Shown here: positions 33,326-41,939 of the stretch, one piece after another | Layout: the number at the start of each line of letters is the position of its first letter | Numbering within the stretch: position 1 is the stretch's first letter | DNA from: a bacterium | Lineage (GTDB): Bacteria; Acidobacteriota; Aminicenantia; Aminicenantales; Aminicenantaceae | Assembly (NCBI GenBank): GCA_018335295.1 | Contig: JAGXKI010000009.1 | Location: forward strand, 1 to 64,000 | DNA: 64,000 nt | Direction of reading: 5' to 3' | Notes under the pieces: generated by a model | Database searches by the model: none | Told to the model about the DNA's origin: nothing | Seen by the model: the letters and a program-made list of their open reading frames with translations, nothing else | Translations under genes and position numbers: made by a program

Positions 33326-34243
33326 ATGCAGATTGTTAGAGGCATTCACAACTTACCTCCCCTCTCCCAAAGGACCGTTATAGCCATCGGCAACTTTGAC
33401 GGGCTCCATCTGGGACACCAAAAAATACTGAGGCTCCTGATTCACAAGGCCCAACAGTCCAACCTTCCTTCCTTGGTTTTAACTTTTTATCCTCATCCCG
33501 CTAAAGTATTAAAAAAAAGAGACCTCAAGATGATCCAGACACTCCAACAAAGGATTCAAGAAATCCAAAAGTTTAATCCCCGAATTCTTCTGATTATGAA
33601 TTTTGATAAAAATTTTTCCCATCTTTCCAGTCAGGATTTCATCCAAAAAACCATTGTCCGTACTCTCCAAGCTCAGGAAATTATAGTGGGACAAGACTTT
33701 CATTTTGGCAGGTACCGAGAAGGAAACATCCAACTTCTCCGTTCTCTTTCTTCCCAATACCAAATGAGCGTTCATGCGGTTTCTTCAGTCAGGAAAAATG
33801 GAACGGTCATAAGCAGCAGTGCCATCCGGGATCTTCTTAGGGAGGGGAGGGTTGAAAAAGCCCATAGATTCCTGGGACGACCTTACGAAATCAACGGAAA
33901 AGTTTTTAAAGGCAAAGCCCGAGGGAAAATCTTGGGATTTCCCACCGCCAACATTCGCACTGATAATGAAATCATCCCTCCGGGCGTCTATCTTTCTAAA
34001 GTGAAAATCAATTCAGATGAACTCCCGGCTTTAACTAACGTGGGCGTCTGTCCCACTTTTTCTCAAAATGAAATCAACGTGGAATCTTACATTCTGGATT
34101 TCAATAAATCTCTCTACGGAAAGAGCATAAATGTCCGTTTTCTGAAAAAAATGAGAGATGAAATTAAGTTCAATTCTCCAGCTGAACTGAGTTCTCAAAT
34201 CCAAAAAGACATAAAAACAGCTAAATCCTTTTTTCAAACTTAG
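33326..34243 (+). CDS. ribF: Bifunctional riboflavin kinase/FAD synthetase
   Basis: The 305-residue product has an FAD-synthetase domain (residues 1-185) with VIAIGNFDGLHLGHQKILR and VGQDFHFGRYREGN, a central SSSAIRDLLREGRVEKAHRFLGR, and a C-terminal riboflavin kinase domain with KVFKGKARGKILGFPTANI and SYILDFNKSLYGK. It phosphorylates riboflavin to FMN and adenylylates FMN to FAD in the cytoplasm. It is followed by a strong transcription terminator. Confidence 0.95.
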   Translation: MQIVRGIHNLPPLSQRTVIAIGNFDGLHLGHQKILRLLIHKAQQSNLPSLVLTFYPHPAKVLKKRDLKMIQTLQQRIQEIQKFNPRILLIMNFDKNFSHLSSQDFIQKTIVRTLQAQEIIVGQDFHFGRYREGNIQLLRSLSSQYQMSVHAVSSVRKNGTVISSSAIRDLLREGRVEKAHRFLGRPYEINGKVFKGKARGKILGFPTANIRTDNEIIPPGVYLSKVKINSDELPALTNVGVCPTFSQNEINVESYILDFNKSLYGKSINVRFLKKMRDEIKFNSPAELSSQIQKDIKTAKSFFQT

Positions 34244-34280
34244 GTGTTTTCCTGGAAGCACTCCCCTATCCTGATGAGAA

Positions 34281-34320
34281 GAAGGGTATGGGATTCCTCA
34301 TCCTATACCCTTCCCTTTTT
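34281..34320 (+). terminator. Rho-independent terminator after ribF
   Basis: A 13-base stem (34281-34293 with 34301-34313, one G-U pair) with a 7-base loop is followed by CCTTTTT. It ends the DUF1844-ribF transcript before pyrR. Confidence 0.85.
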
Positions 34321-34413
34321 CTATGAATAAACTCTATCCCGGTAAAAGAAATGCTCGGGGTTTTCCTTGACTTTTTGCCCCAATTATTGCATTTTCTTAA
34401 CGAAACTTGGAGC

Positions 34414-34441
34414 ATTCATAAAAAAGGCCGAGTCAGCCTTT
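34414..34441 (+). repeat. Dispersed repeat copy 3 with adjoining hairpin before pyrR
   Basis: The exact 15-mer is 34417-34431. It flows into a small hairpin: AAAGGC (34423-34428), loop CGAGTCA, GCCTTT (34436-34441), which ends one base before the pyrR Shine-Dalgarno AGGAG (34443-34447). Confidence 0.7.
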
Positions 34442-34453
34442 CAGGAGTTGGAA

Positions 34454-35020
34454 ATGGAAGATAAAACCAAAGAAAAAGTTAAAGCCAGGGTTATGGATTC
34501 GAGGAAGATCAAAAGAGTGCTTCACCGCATGACCACTGAAATCATTGAACACAACCGAAACTTGAAAAACCTAGTCATTGTGGGGATCCGGACTCGAGGA
34601 ATTTATTTGGGGAAAAGAATCTCTGCCCAGATTAAGGAGATGGAAAACATAGAAATTCCTGTTGGAGTTCTGGATATCACTCTCTACAGGGATGATTTTT
34701 CGGAGCTGGAATCCCAACACATGGTCAAGAAAACAGAAATAAATTTTTCAGTGGCCAATAAAGATATTCTTCTTGTGGATGATGTTCTCTTCACCGGACG
34801 AACCATCCGGGCGGCTATGGACAGCATCATTGACCTGGGGCGTCCTCAAACCATCCAACTTCTCATCCTCATAGACAGGGGACACCGTGAACTTCCGATA
34901 AGAGCCCACTATGTAGGCAAATTCCTTCCTACCTCCAAACGTGAGATCGTTCATGTCCGGCTAAAAGAAATTGATGATAAAGACGAAGTCCTTATTTCCG
35001 AACCTACGGGAATAAAATAG
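34454..35020 (+). CDS. pyrR: PyrR-type bifunctional regulator/uracil phosphoribosyltransferase
   Basis: The 188-residue product carries the PRPP-binding loop DILLVDDVLFTGRTIRAAMDSI and the early motif LVIVGIRTRGIYLGKRI; both are characteristic of PyrR. In Bacillus PyrR binds pyr mRNA and also acts as a weak uracil phosphoribosyltransferase. The start at 34454 follows AGGAG by 6 bases; an upstream frame back to 34367 is unlikely because it runs through the repeat. It is first in a pyrR-pyrB-pyrC-rnc set. No classical PyrR anti-antiterminator loop was found upstream. Confidence 0.92.
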   Translation: MEDKTKEKVKARVMDSRKIKRVLHRMTTEIIEHNRNLKNLVIVGIRTRGIYLGKRISAQIKEMENIEIPVGVLDITLYRDDFSELESQHMVKKTEINFSVANKDILLVDDVLFTGRTIRAAMDSIIDLGRPQTIQLLILIDRGHRELPIRAHYVGKFLPTSKREIVHVRLKEIDDKDEVLISEPTGIK

Positions 35021-35030
35021 GAGATAAATT

Positions 35031-35969
35031 TTGCCGTTTAACCAAAAACATCTTTTAGGCATCGAGCATTTATCCCCCTCTGAAATCACCACCCTCTTGG
35101 AGGCCGGAGAATCTTTCCTGGAAATTTCGACTCGAGAAGTCAAAAAAGTTCCTATATTTAGAGGAAAAACCATAGTCAATCTTTTCTTTGAGCCCAGCAC
35201 GCGAACTCGAAGTTCCTTTGAACTGGCGGCCAAAAGATTGAGTTCAGATATTCTTAACTTCAGCAGTCAATCCAGCAGTGTGGTGAAAGGCGAAAGCCTT
35301 AAAGATACGGTCCGGAATTTAGAAGCGATGAACGTGGATACCCTCATCATCAGGCATTCCTGTTCCGGAGCTCCTCATTATGTCACCACTTTCTGCCAAT
35401 CTCATGTGATCAACGCCGGAGACGGCCCCCATGAACACCCCACTCAAGCTTTACTGGATGCCTTCACCATCAAGCAAGAAAAAAAGAAATTAGAGAATCT
35501 GAAGGTGGTGATCGTTGGAGACATCCTCCACAGCCGGGTGGCTCGATCAAACATTTTTCTCTTGACCAAATTGGGGGCCCATGTGGTACTGGTAGGGCCT
35601 CCTTCCCTGGTACCGGTTGAATTTAAAAAATTCGGAGTGGACATCGACTACAACCTCGACCGAGCCTTGGAAAAAGCGGACGTGATCATGATGCTCAGAA
35701 TCCAGAGTGAAAGGCAGCAAAAAAATTATTTTCCTTCGATCAGAGAATACATCAATCTTTACAGTCTCAACCCCAAGAGATACCGACGGGCCAAAAAAGA
35801 CGCTATCATCATGCATCCTGGGCCTATCAACAGAGGTGTGGAATTATCCACAGACCTGGCAGATTCAGCAAAATCAATGATTTTGAAACAGGTGGAGCAT
35901 GGGATAGCCATACGGATGGCTGTTCTTTATCTTTTAATGGGAGGAAAAGAGCGTGAAATTATTGATTAA
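35031..35969 (+). CDS. pyrB: Aspartate carbamoyltransferase, catalytic chain
   Basis: The 312-residue product contains FFEPSTRTRSSFELAAKRL (carbamoyl phosphate site), the HPTQALLDAFTI motif, VVGDILHSRVARSN, and MHPGPINRGVELSTDLADSAKS, the canonical set for aspartate transcarbamoylase. It condenses carbamoyl phosphate with aspartate, the first committed pyrimidine step. The start is TTG with GGAGAT nearby. It overlaps the pyrC start by 17 bases. No pyrI regulatory chain is present in the window. Confidence 0.96.
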   Translation: MPFNQKHLLGIEHLSPSEITTLLEAGESFLEISTREVKKVPIFRGKTIVNLFFEPSTRTRSSFELAAKRLSSDILNFSSQSSSVVKGESLKDTVRNLEAMNVDTLIIRHSCSGAPHYVTTFCQSHVINAGDGPHEHPTQALLDAFTIKQEKKKLENLKVVIVGDILHSRVARSNIFLLTKLGAHVVLVGPPSLVPVEFKKFGVDIDYNLDRALEKADVIMMLRIQSERQQKNYFPSIREYINLYSLNPKRYRRAKKDAIIMHPGPINRGVELSTDLADSAKSMILKQVEHGIAIRMAVLYLLMGGKEREIID

Positions 35970-37239
35970 AAACGGCCGGGTGATCGACCCTGCCTCCCGC
36001 ACAGATGAAACTCTCGACATTTTGATCGACCGCGGAAAAATCACCGAAGTGAAGGACAAAATAGAGGACAAAGACGCTCGAGTGCTGGAGGCTTCCCGGT
36101 TGGTGGTGGCTCCTGGATTCATCGACATGCATACCCATCTCAGAGAACCGGGCCAGGAATACAAGGAAACCATAAAAACAGGCTCTCGGGCCGCTGCCAA
36201 AGGAGGCTTTACTTCGATCGCCTGTATGCCCAATACTCAACCGGTCAATGACAACCGGGGAACCACCGAATACATACTTTCGCAGGCCAAAAAAAGCGCG
36301 GTTACCAACATTTTCCCTATTGCGGCGGTCTCCAAAGAACAGAAGGGAAAAATTCTTACCGACATGGCCGATATCGCAGAAGGGGGAGCGGTGGCTTTCT
36401 CCGATGACGGAAACCCTGTAGCCAACAGTCAAATCATGAGGAGAGCTCTGGAATACTCAAAAATCGTGGATACTCCTGTTATCGACCACTGTGAAGATAA
36501 ACAATTGAGCGAAGATGGAATGATGCACGAAGGCTATTATTCCTATCTTTTTGGGCTCAAAGGAATTCCCAGCACTTCCGAAGAGGTCATGGTTTCCCGA
36601 AACCTATCCTTGGCCCGTAAAGCTGAGACCCCGATTCATCTGGCTCATATAAGCACCAAGGGATCTGTGGAATTTATCCAGCAGGCCAAAGAAAAGAAAA
36701 TTCCTGTTACGGCTGAAGTGACCCCTCATCACCTTTTTCTCACCGATGCTTCTCTAAAAACCTATGACCCCAACTTAAAAGTCAACCCTCCTCTCCGGAG
36801 CGAAGAAGATGTCCAATCCCTTATGGAGGGAGTCAAAAAAGGGATCCTGGACGTCTTTGCCACTGACCATGCCCCTCACGCCTTTGACGAGAAGGACACC
36901 GAATTTGATCTGGCTCCCTTTGGGATTAACGGACTGGAAACGGCCGTTTCCTTGATTCTGGACCGGTTGGTGAAAAAGAACCTCATTTCCATTTCCCGAT
37001 TTGTTCAGATGATTTCCACCACTCCCGCATCGATATTTAAGCTTGAGAATAAAGGGAATATTTCCCCCGGAGCCGACGCTGACCTCACCATTCTGAACCT
37101 CCATAAAGAAATCACAGTGGATGTCAACCAATTCGAATCCAAAAGCCGGAATAGTCCTTTTCACGGATGGAAATTAAGAGGGGCTCCAGTCATCACGATT
37201 GTGGGAGGAAAAATAGTCTATTCACTCCAAAAACATTGA
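35953..37239 (+). CDS. pyrC: Dihydroorotase
   Basis: The 428-residue product is a class I dihydroorotase: DMHTHLREPGQEYKETIKTG (metal site with carbamylated-Lys context), VDTPVIDHCEDKQLSEDGMMHEG, LAHISTKGSVEFI and VFATDHAPHAFDEKDTEF. It converts carbamoylaspartate to dihydroorotate. The GTG start overlaps pyrB and the stop overlaps the rnc ATG (TGATG), so the three genes are translated in a coupled way. Confidence 0.96.
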   Translation: MKLLIKNGRVIDPASRTDETLDILIDRGKITEVKDKIEDKDARVLEASRLVVAPGFIDMHTHLREPGQEYKETIKTGSRAAAKGGFTSIACMPNTQPVNDNRGTTEYILSQAKKSAVTNIFPIAAVSKEQKGKILTDMADIAEGGAVAFSDDGNPVANSQIMRRALEYSKIVDTPVIDHCEDKQLSEDGMMHEGYYSYLFGLKGIPSTSEEVMVSRNLSLARKAETPIHLAHISTKGSVEFIQQAKEKKIPVTAEVTPHHLFLTDASLKTYDPNLKVNPPLRSEEDVQSLMEGVKKGILDVFATDHAPHAFDEKDTEFDLAPFGINGLETAVSLILDRLVKKNLISISRFVQMISTTPASIFKLENKGNISPGADADLTILNLHKEITVDVNQFESKSRNSPFHGWKLRGAPVITIVGGKIVYSLQKH

Positions 37240-37985
37240 TGAAAAAAAATATTCCCTCTATTGAGAAAAGAATCGATTATCATTTCAAAAACAATAACCT
37301 TCTCCTTCAAGCTCTCACCCACAGTTCCTACGCTTATGAACATAAGGAGGAGAACTTATCCGATAACGAAGTGCTGGAATTTTTAGGTGATTCCGTTCTT
37401 GAATTGGTGGTGGCTGATTATCTTTTCACCCACTTTCCCCATCTATCGGAAGGAGACCTCTCCAAACTCAAATCTATCGTGGCCAATACCAATACATTAT
37501 CTCAATTCGCCAAGAAAAATAAGCTGGATAAACACCTCCTTCTGGGAAAGGGCGAACAAAAAAATAAAGGCAGCCACAAAAAAACAATACTGGCCGGAGC
37601 CTTTGAAGCCCTGATTGCAGCCATCTACAGGGATGGGGGATTTGAATCAGCTAAGAAATTTATAATCAATCATCTGAATTCTTTTTTTAAAAAAATTAAA
37701 GTGGAAAATTTTCTTATCAATAATTATAAATCCGCCCTTCAAGAATTCCTTCAAAAAGAAAACCGCTCCACCCCTGTATACAAAACTGTCAAATCCAAAG
37801 GCCCCAATCATAAAAAAAGTTTTGTGGTGGAAGTCTTCTCCGATAAGCATTCTTTAGCCAGAGCCTCCGGAAATTCTAAAAAAGATGCCGAACAAAAGGC
37901 CGCTCAGAAAGCCCTGAAAAACTTAATGGGAAATGGCCTCAAATCTTTGACTTCAGATACGTTCATCATAAAAAAGAAAACTTGA
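37239..37985 (+). CDS. rnc: Ribonuclease III
   Basis: The start at 37239 overlaps the pyrC stop. The 248-residue product has the RNase III motif NEVLEFLGDSVLELVVADYLF (nuclease signature) and VAGAFEALIAAIYRDGG-like text (LAGAFEALIAAIYRDGG), then a C-terminal double-stranded-RNA-binding domain (NYKSALQEFLQKENRSTPVY ... ASGNSKKDAEQKAAQKALKNL). The enzyme cuts double-stranded RNA and processes rRNA precursors. The usual downstream partner era is not present. Confidence 0.94.
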   Translation: MKKNIPSIEKRIDYHFKNNNLLLQALTHSSYAYEHKEENLSDNEVLEFLGDSVLELVVADYLFTHFPHLSEGDLSKLKSIVANTNTLSQFAKKNKLDKHLLLGKGEQKNKGSHKKTILAGAFEALIAAIYRDGGFESAKKFIINHLNSFFKKIKVENFLINNYKSALQEFLQKENRSTPVYKTVKSKGPNHKKSFVVEVFSDKHSLARASGNSKKDAEQKAAQKALKNLMGNGLKSLTSDTFIIKKKT

Positions 37986-38064
37986 ATCCTTTTTCATCCC
38001 CTTCCCCAGCCCACCAAGGGAATGCTTCCCGTTGCCTTTACAGATTCTCTATATTATCATATTC

Positions 38065-38715
38065 ATGATGGCAAAATGTGTGAGATGTCAAAAAAGAAAG
38101 GGCAAGCGCTACTGTAAAGTTTTGGGGGATTACCTTTGTCCCCTTTGCTGCGGTCAGATCCGAGAAAAGGAGATTCACTGTCCCCCGGACTGTCCTTATT
38201 TGAGCAAACATAAATCCTACCAACAACAACGGAAAATAGAGAAAAGTTCATCCAATATCTCTCCTATTTCCCCCGGAGAGGATATTCTCAATGATGAAAG
38301 GCTGGGTTGGCTGGTTTTTAACATTGAAAAATCCATCATTGAGTACACTCAATCCCATGATTCCCTCACAGATAAGGAAGTTCTTCTGGCTCTGAATTAT
38401 GCTAAAGAAAAGGTGGACAAGGAAAAAACTCTTTTTTCCATATCTGAAGGAATGTCAGGCCCCCGAAATGAACTGGGAGAGACCATCTACAATCAGATAG
38501 AAAACGCCCGGTTCGAAAAAAAGATTATTGTTCCCGGCGAACACCAACGGTACAACCAAGAAGAAAAAAAGAAATGTTTGGACAGAACTCTCCTTTCAGT
38601 GAAGCACACCGCTCAGGGAAATTATGAGGGTCAAAACTATATCCGTCACTTAATCCAAAGATTTTCAAAAATAAAAAAGGATTCTTCTTCAAGCAATATC
38701 CTGGGGACTCCCTGA
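38065..38715 (+). CDS. Cysteine-rich zinc-finger-type protein of unknown function
   Basis: The 216-residue protein begins with a cysteine cluster: MAKCVRCQKRKGKRYCKVLG, DYLCPLCCGQIREKEI, HCPPDCPYLSKH. The pattern suggests two zinc sites or one iron-sulfur site. The rest is helical, with no motif I know. The start is an ATG pair (38065/38068); upstream in-frame residues (to 38032) overlap a TATATTATCAT -10-like stretch. If that is the promoter, the mRNA may be nearly leaderless. The function is unknown. Confidence 0.7.
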   Translation: MMAKCVRCQKRKGKRYCKVLGDYLCPLCCGQIREKEIHCPPDCPYLSKHKSYQQQRKIEKSSSNISPISPGEDILNDERLGWLVFNIEKSIIEYTQSHDSLTDKEVLLALNYAKEKVDKEKTLFSISEGMSGPRNELGETIYNQIENARFEKKIIVPGEHQRYNQEEKKKCLDRTLLSVKHTAQGNYEGQNYIRHLIQRFSKIKKDSSSSNILGTP

Positions 38716-38837
38716 ACACTCCTCTCCGTCACTCCCCTCCCCCCACATTAAATTTTCAGGCTAAGCAACTTCTTTATCCTCCTCTCCGGTGAACTTCGAT
38801 GGATTAATTTCACCCCTCTGTTCACCTAAAAAGGCTA

Positions 38838-38866
38838 TTGACCCCGCCCCCCTTTTGTAATAAAAA
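38838..38866 (+). promoter_or_regulatory. Putative promoter of the diguanylate cyclase gene
   Basis: TTGACC (38838-38843) and TAAAAA (38861-38866) are separated by 17 bases, 16 bases before the ATG at 38883. It makes the longer frame starting at 38838 unlikely to be translated. Confidence 0.5.
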
Positions 38867-38882
38867 ATCAAAAGAATCAAAA

Positions 38883-39824
38883 ATGACCGAAGAAAAAGCA
38901 TCATCCCAAATATTGATTGCTGAAGATGAATTTTTATCCCGAACAGCCCTGGAAAGCAATATCCAAGATTGGGGATATGACACGATTTCCGCAAAAAACG
39001 GCGAAGAAGCTTGGAATATCATCCAAAATAAGAATATCCGCATCGCCATCCTTGACTGGATGATGCCGGGTTCCAACGGCCTTAATCTCTGCCGCAAAAT
39101 TCGGGAAGAATTTCAGGAAAAAAAGAAAAAATACATCTATATCATCCTAGTCACGGGTCGAGACAGTCAGGAGGATGTGCTGGAAGGATTGGCAGCCGGG
39201 GCTGATGATTATTTATCCAAACCTCTCAATTATCAAGAACTCCGGATCCGGCTTCAAAACGGGAAACGAATCATTGATCTGGAAGAAAGCCGGATGAAAC
39301 TGGCCAGTTTCGATAGCTTAACCCAATTATGGAACCACAATAAAATTCTGGATTTTTTCGAGGAGGAGATCCAGCGTGGAAAGAGAGAAAACCTTCCCAC
39401 GGGAATCATTATGGCCGACATCGATTACTTCAAACGGATCAACGACAACTACGGTCATCAAATCGGAGATCAGGCTCTTTTTGAAGTCTCCCGCCGTTTG
39501 AAAACAGCCATCCGGCGTTATGACAAAATTGGAAGATACGGAGGGGATGAAATGCTCGTGGTCCTCCCCAACTGCCGTCATCAAAACATCCTACAAGTAG
39601 CCCAACGCCTGTGCACTTCAGTAAACCAGGAAAAAATAAAATCCGATGGGGGATTCCTGGACATCACCATCAGCGTGGGGGGAGTATCTTCAAGTATCTT
39701 TCCTCAAGCTTCATCCAAAAACCTCCTCCAAATCAGTGATAAGGCCCTTTATTCAGCAAAAATGAAAGGCCGCAACCAAGCTCAGATCGCCCAGCCAGGA
39801 AAGGAATACATGTCTGTGAAGTAA
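38883..39824 (+). CDS. Response regulator with receiver and GGDEF (diguanylate cyclase) domains
   Basis: The 313-residue product has a receiver domain (about residues 9-125) with ILIAEDE, the phosphoacceptor Asp in VIL-type strand IRIAILDWMMPGSNGLNL, a Thr at LVTGRDSQED and a Lys in DDYLSKPLN. A GGDEF domain follows (about 147-300): IMADIDYFKRINDNYGHQIGD and GRYGGDEMLVVLP. The signature is GGDEM instead of GGDEF, which is often tolerated, and the inhibitory RxxD site (RRYD) is kept. It should make cyclic di-GMP on phosphorylation; the PilZ proteins in the window are possible targets. Confidence 0.9.
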   Translation: MTEEKASSQILIAEDEFLSRTALESNIQDWGYDTISAKNGEEAWNIIQNKNIRIAILDWMMPGSNGLNLCRKIREEFQEKKKKYIYIILVTGRDSQEDVLEGLAAGADDYLSKPLNYQELRIRLQNGKRIIDLEESRMKLASFDSLTQLWNHNKILDFFEEEIQRGKRENLPTGIIMADIDYFKRINDNYGHQIGDQALFEVSRRLKTAIRRYDKIGRYGGDEMLVVLPNCRHQNILQVAQRLCTSVNQEKIKSDGGFLDITISVGGVSSSIFPQASSKNLLQISDKALYSAKMKGRNQAQIAQPGKEYMSVK

Positions 39825-39910
39825 AGGGAGAAGGATAAGGGAAAATCAGCGGCTTTGGAAACTCTCCGGCAGAGAAAGGAGTAGACCGGGATTATTGATA
39901 TCTTTCAGGA

Positions 39911-40828
39911 TCATTGATTTTTCAGATTCTGGATAAGAAGGTTTAAATATCTGATTCCTGTCTTCTCATGCCCATCCTGGATCTTCATCACCCCGCAGAG
40001 ATATTCCTTGACCCTGGCTATGTACACATGTTGGTAGTAGGGGTCTTTTAGATGATATCCGGAAGAAATCTTTTGAGGGCTGGCTTCGCTCTTTTTATCC
40101 AGGTACTGCTCCAACATGCTCTGAGCTTCTTTTTTGTCTTGGGCATGAATGAGGAAACAATCAAATCCCAGCTTTCCCTTTTTGTAATGGGCTTTATAGC
40201 CATTATGGAAAAACTGATACCCCATAAAATTTTCCAGAACAAACTTTTGGGTATGGTCCACAAGCCCCTCTTGAGGGAAATGATTGAGATCCGGAGGAAA
40301 CTGTCCTTTTTGGGAAACTTTTTGAACAATTTTTTCTGCAAAAAATTTGAGATAGTCATTTCCCTGCTCTCCACAGTCGAAACAGAGAAGTTTGACATAG
40401 TATTCCCCTACCAGGAAATTCAGAGAACCTTTTTCGATATAGCCTTCTATCCCCACAGGAATGAACTCACTTTCGGGGTATGTTTCGGCACTGTAAATCC
40501 CGAAAGAATTTTTCTCTCTTCCCATGTCATAGATTTCTACAGAGACACTGATACCCCCCTCTTTTTGGGTGTATTCACTCGCCACTAACTCTTTAAAATC
40601 ATAAGACAGGTAGATTTCAGCAGCTCCATCTATATGCTCATAGAGGTTCTGGGGTTGGAAAGTCAGGGGTGAATCCTTGAGTTCCCATCCCTCTAAATCA
40701 GGGAGCAGCTCAATCAGTTCAGAATCAGGCGGGTCAGCCAAAACCGCTCCGTTCAGAGATAACAAAAACAAAACAAAAAGGACCGCCAGGCCGTTTTTAA
40801 TTAGGGGGTTGGACCTGAATACTCTCAT
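39911..40828 (-). CDS. DUF6599-type exported protein
   Basis: The start at 40828 follows GGAGTGAGG; the product is 305 residues. It has a signal peptide ending near VLADPPD. The mature part begins LLPDLEGWELKDSPLTFQPQNLYEHIDGAAEIYLSYDF, which is the hallmark of DUF6599 proteins (exported, unknown function). I recall this family beside DUF362 and radical SAM genes in anaerobes, as here. It stands convergent to the cyclase gene and divergent from the DUF362 gene at 40999. The function is unknown. Confidence 0.75.
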   Translation of the reverse strand: MRVFRSNPLIKNGLAVLFVLFLLSLNGAVLADPPDSELIELLPDLEGWELKDSPLTFQPQNLYEHIDGAAEIYLSYDFKELVASEYTQKEGGISVSVEIYDMGREKNSFGIYSAETYPESEFIPVGIEGYIEKGSLNFLVGEYYVKLLCFDCGEQGNDYLKFFAEKIVQKVSQKGQFPPDLNHFPQEGLVDHTQKFVLENFMGYQFFHNGYKAHYKKGKLGFDCFLIHAQDKKEAQSMLEQYLDKKSEASPQKISSGYHLKDPYYQHVYIARVKEYLCGVMKIQDGHEKTGIRYLNLLIQNLKNQ

Positions 40829-40998
40829 TATCCTCACTCCTGTTCATAAATTGTCTTTAAAATGTATTTTATCATGGACCCCTTCCAATCACAATTTTTC
40901 GAATCAGATCATCATAGAAGATTTTAAATGAGTTGACAGGTTTTTCCCTTTCTCGGGAGCTTTTATTGATATCCTGTTTGAGGTAAAATAATGTAAAA

Positions 40999-41889
40999 AT
41001 GTCAAAAGTAATCATCATCAAAGGTAAAGGAGTTCTTTCCGATTCCCGAAAAATCAACACGAATAAACTGCGCCGGATGTATCAGAGGGGTTTCTGCCGG
41101 CTCACCGGAGAGAACAGCCCTCAAAAAGCCTTGAGGGCTCTTTTTGCTAATAATGAAAAGGTAGGGATCAAAATAAATACCATCGCCGGGAAAAAGCTAT
41201 CCACCCCTCCCCCTGTCTCCTTGGAACTGGCTCAATTTCTTCACACGGGAGACATCCCAAAGAAAAACCTTGTCGTTTGGGACCGAACCAACCGGGAATT
41301 GAAAACCGCCGGATACAATTTAAACAAACACAGAAAGGGGATTCAAATCTTCGGAACGGACACCCAGGACGTGGGATACAGTGAGAGGCCCATTTCCCAC
41401 CTTCAGATCGGAAGTCTTTTCTCCAACATACAAAAGAACATCATTTCCTCTTCCATCAGTTTAGCCATCCTCAAAGACCACGGAATAGCCGGAGTTACAG
41501 CGGGAATGAAAAACTATTTTGGATCCATCCATAACCCCAATAAATACCATGACAATCACTGCGACCCTTTTGTGGCTGAATTGTTTGATACCTCCTTTAT
41601 TCAAAGAAAACATCGATTGACCATCCTGGATGCCCTGGTGGTCCAGTACCATCTGGGCCCATCTTTTCATTCTTCATGGGCGGAAAAATTGGAATCTCTT
41701 GTTTTCGGACTGGATCCAGTGGCCACCGACCGGGTGGGATGGAATATCATCGCTAAACTGCGTTCACAGAAGAACCTTCCTTCTCTGGAAGAAGAAGGGC
41801 GGGTCCCCTCCTATCTCTTCACGGCTCAAAAAATGGGCTTAGGAGAGGGGGATTTAAATAAAATCGAGATTCAGGAGGAAGAAATCTAA
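40999..41889 (+). CDS. DUF362 domain protein
   Basis: The 296-residue product contains KVGIKINTIAGKKLST and LVVWDRTNREL near its start, NIISSSISLAILKDHGIAGVTAGMKNYFGSIHNP in the middle and an end with VFGLDPVATDRVGWNII. This is the DUF362 pattern (iron-sulfur-like family in archaea and anaerobes). Its role is not known. It is the first of three plus-strand genes (DUF362, radical SAM, membrane spermidine-synthase-like). Confidence 0.82.
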   Translation: MSKVIIIKGKGVLSDSRKINTNKLRRMYQRGFCRLTGENSPQKALRALFANNEKVGIKINTIAGKKLSTPPPVSLELAQFLHTGDIPKKNLVVWDRTNRELKTAGYNLNKHRKGIQIFGTDTQDVGYSERPISHLQIGSLFSNIQKNIISSSISLAILKDHGIAGVTAGMKNYFGSIHNPNKYHDNHCDPFVAELFDTSFIQRKHRLTILDALVVQYHLGPSFHSSWAEKLESLVFGLDPVATDRVGWNIIAKLRSQKNLPSLEEEGRVPSYLFTAQKMGLGEGDLNKIEIQEEEI

Positions 41890-41939
41890 GAAAGATGAGA
41901 GCTTTACGAACACCTCGAATCTTTTTACCATAGAAAGTG

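Noticed and set aside
34321-34453. PyrR attenuator upstream of pyrR
   Set aside because: The anti-antiterminator loop with the PyrR-binding consensus was not seen; only a ribF terminator and a small hairpin occur.
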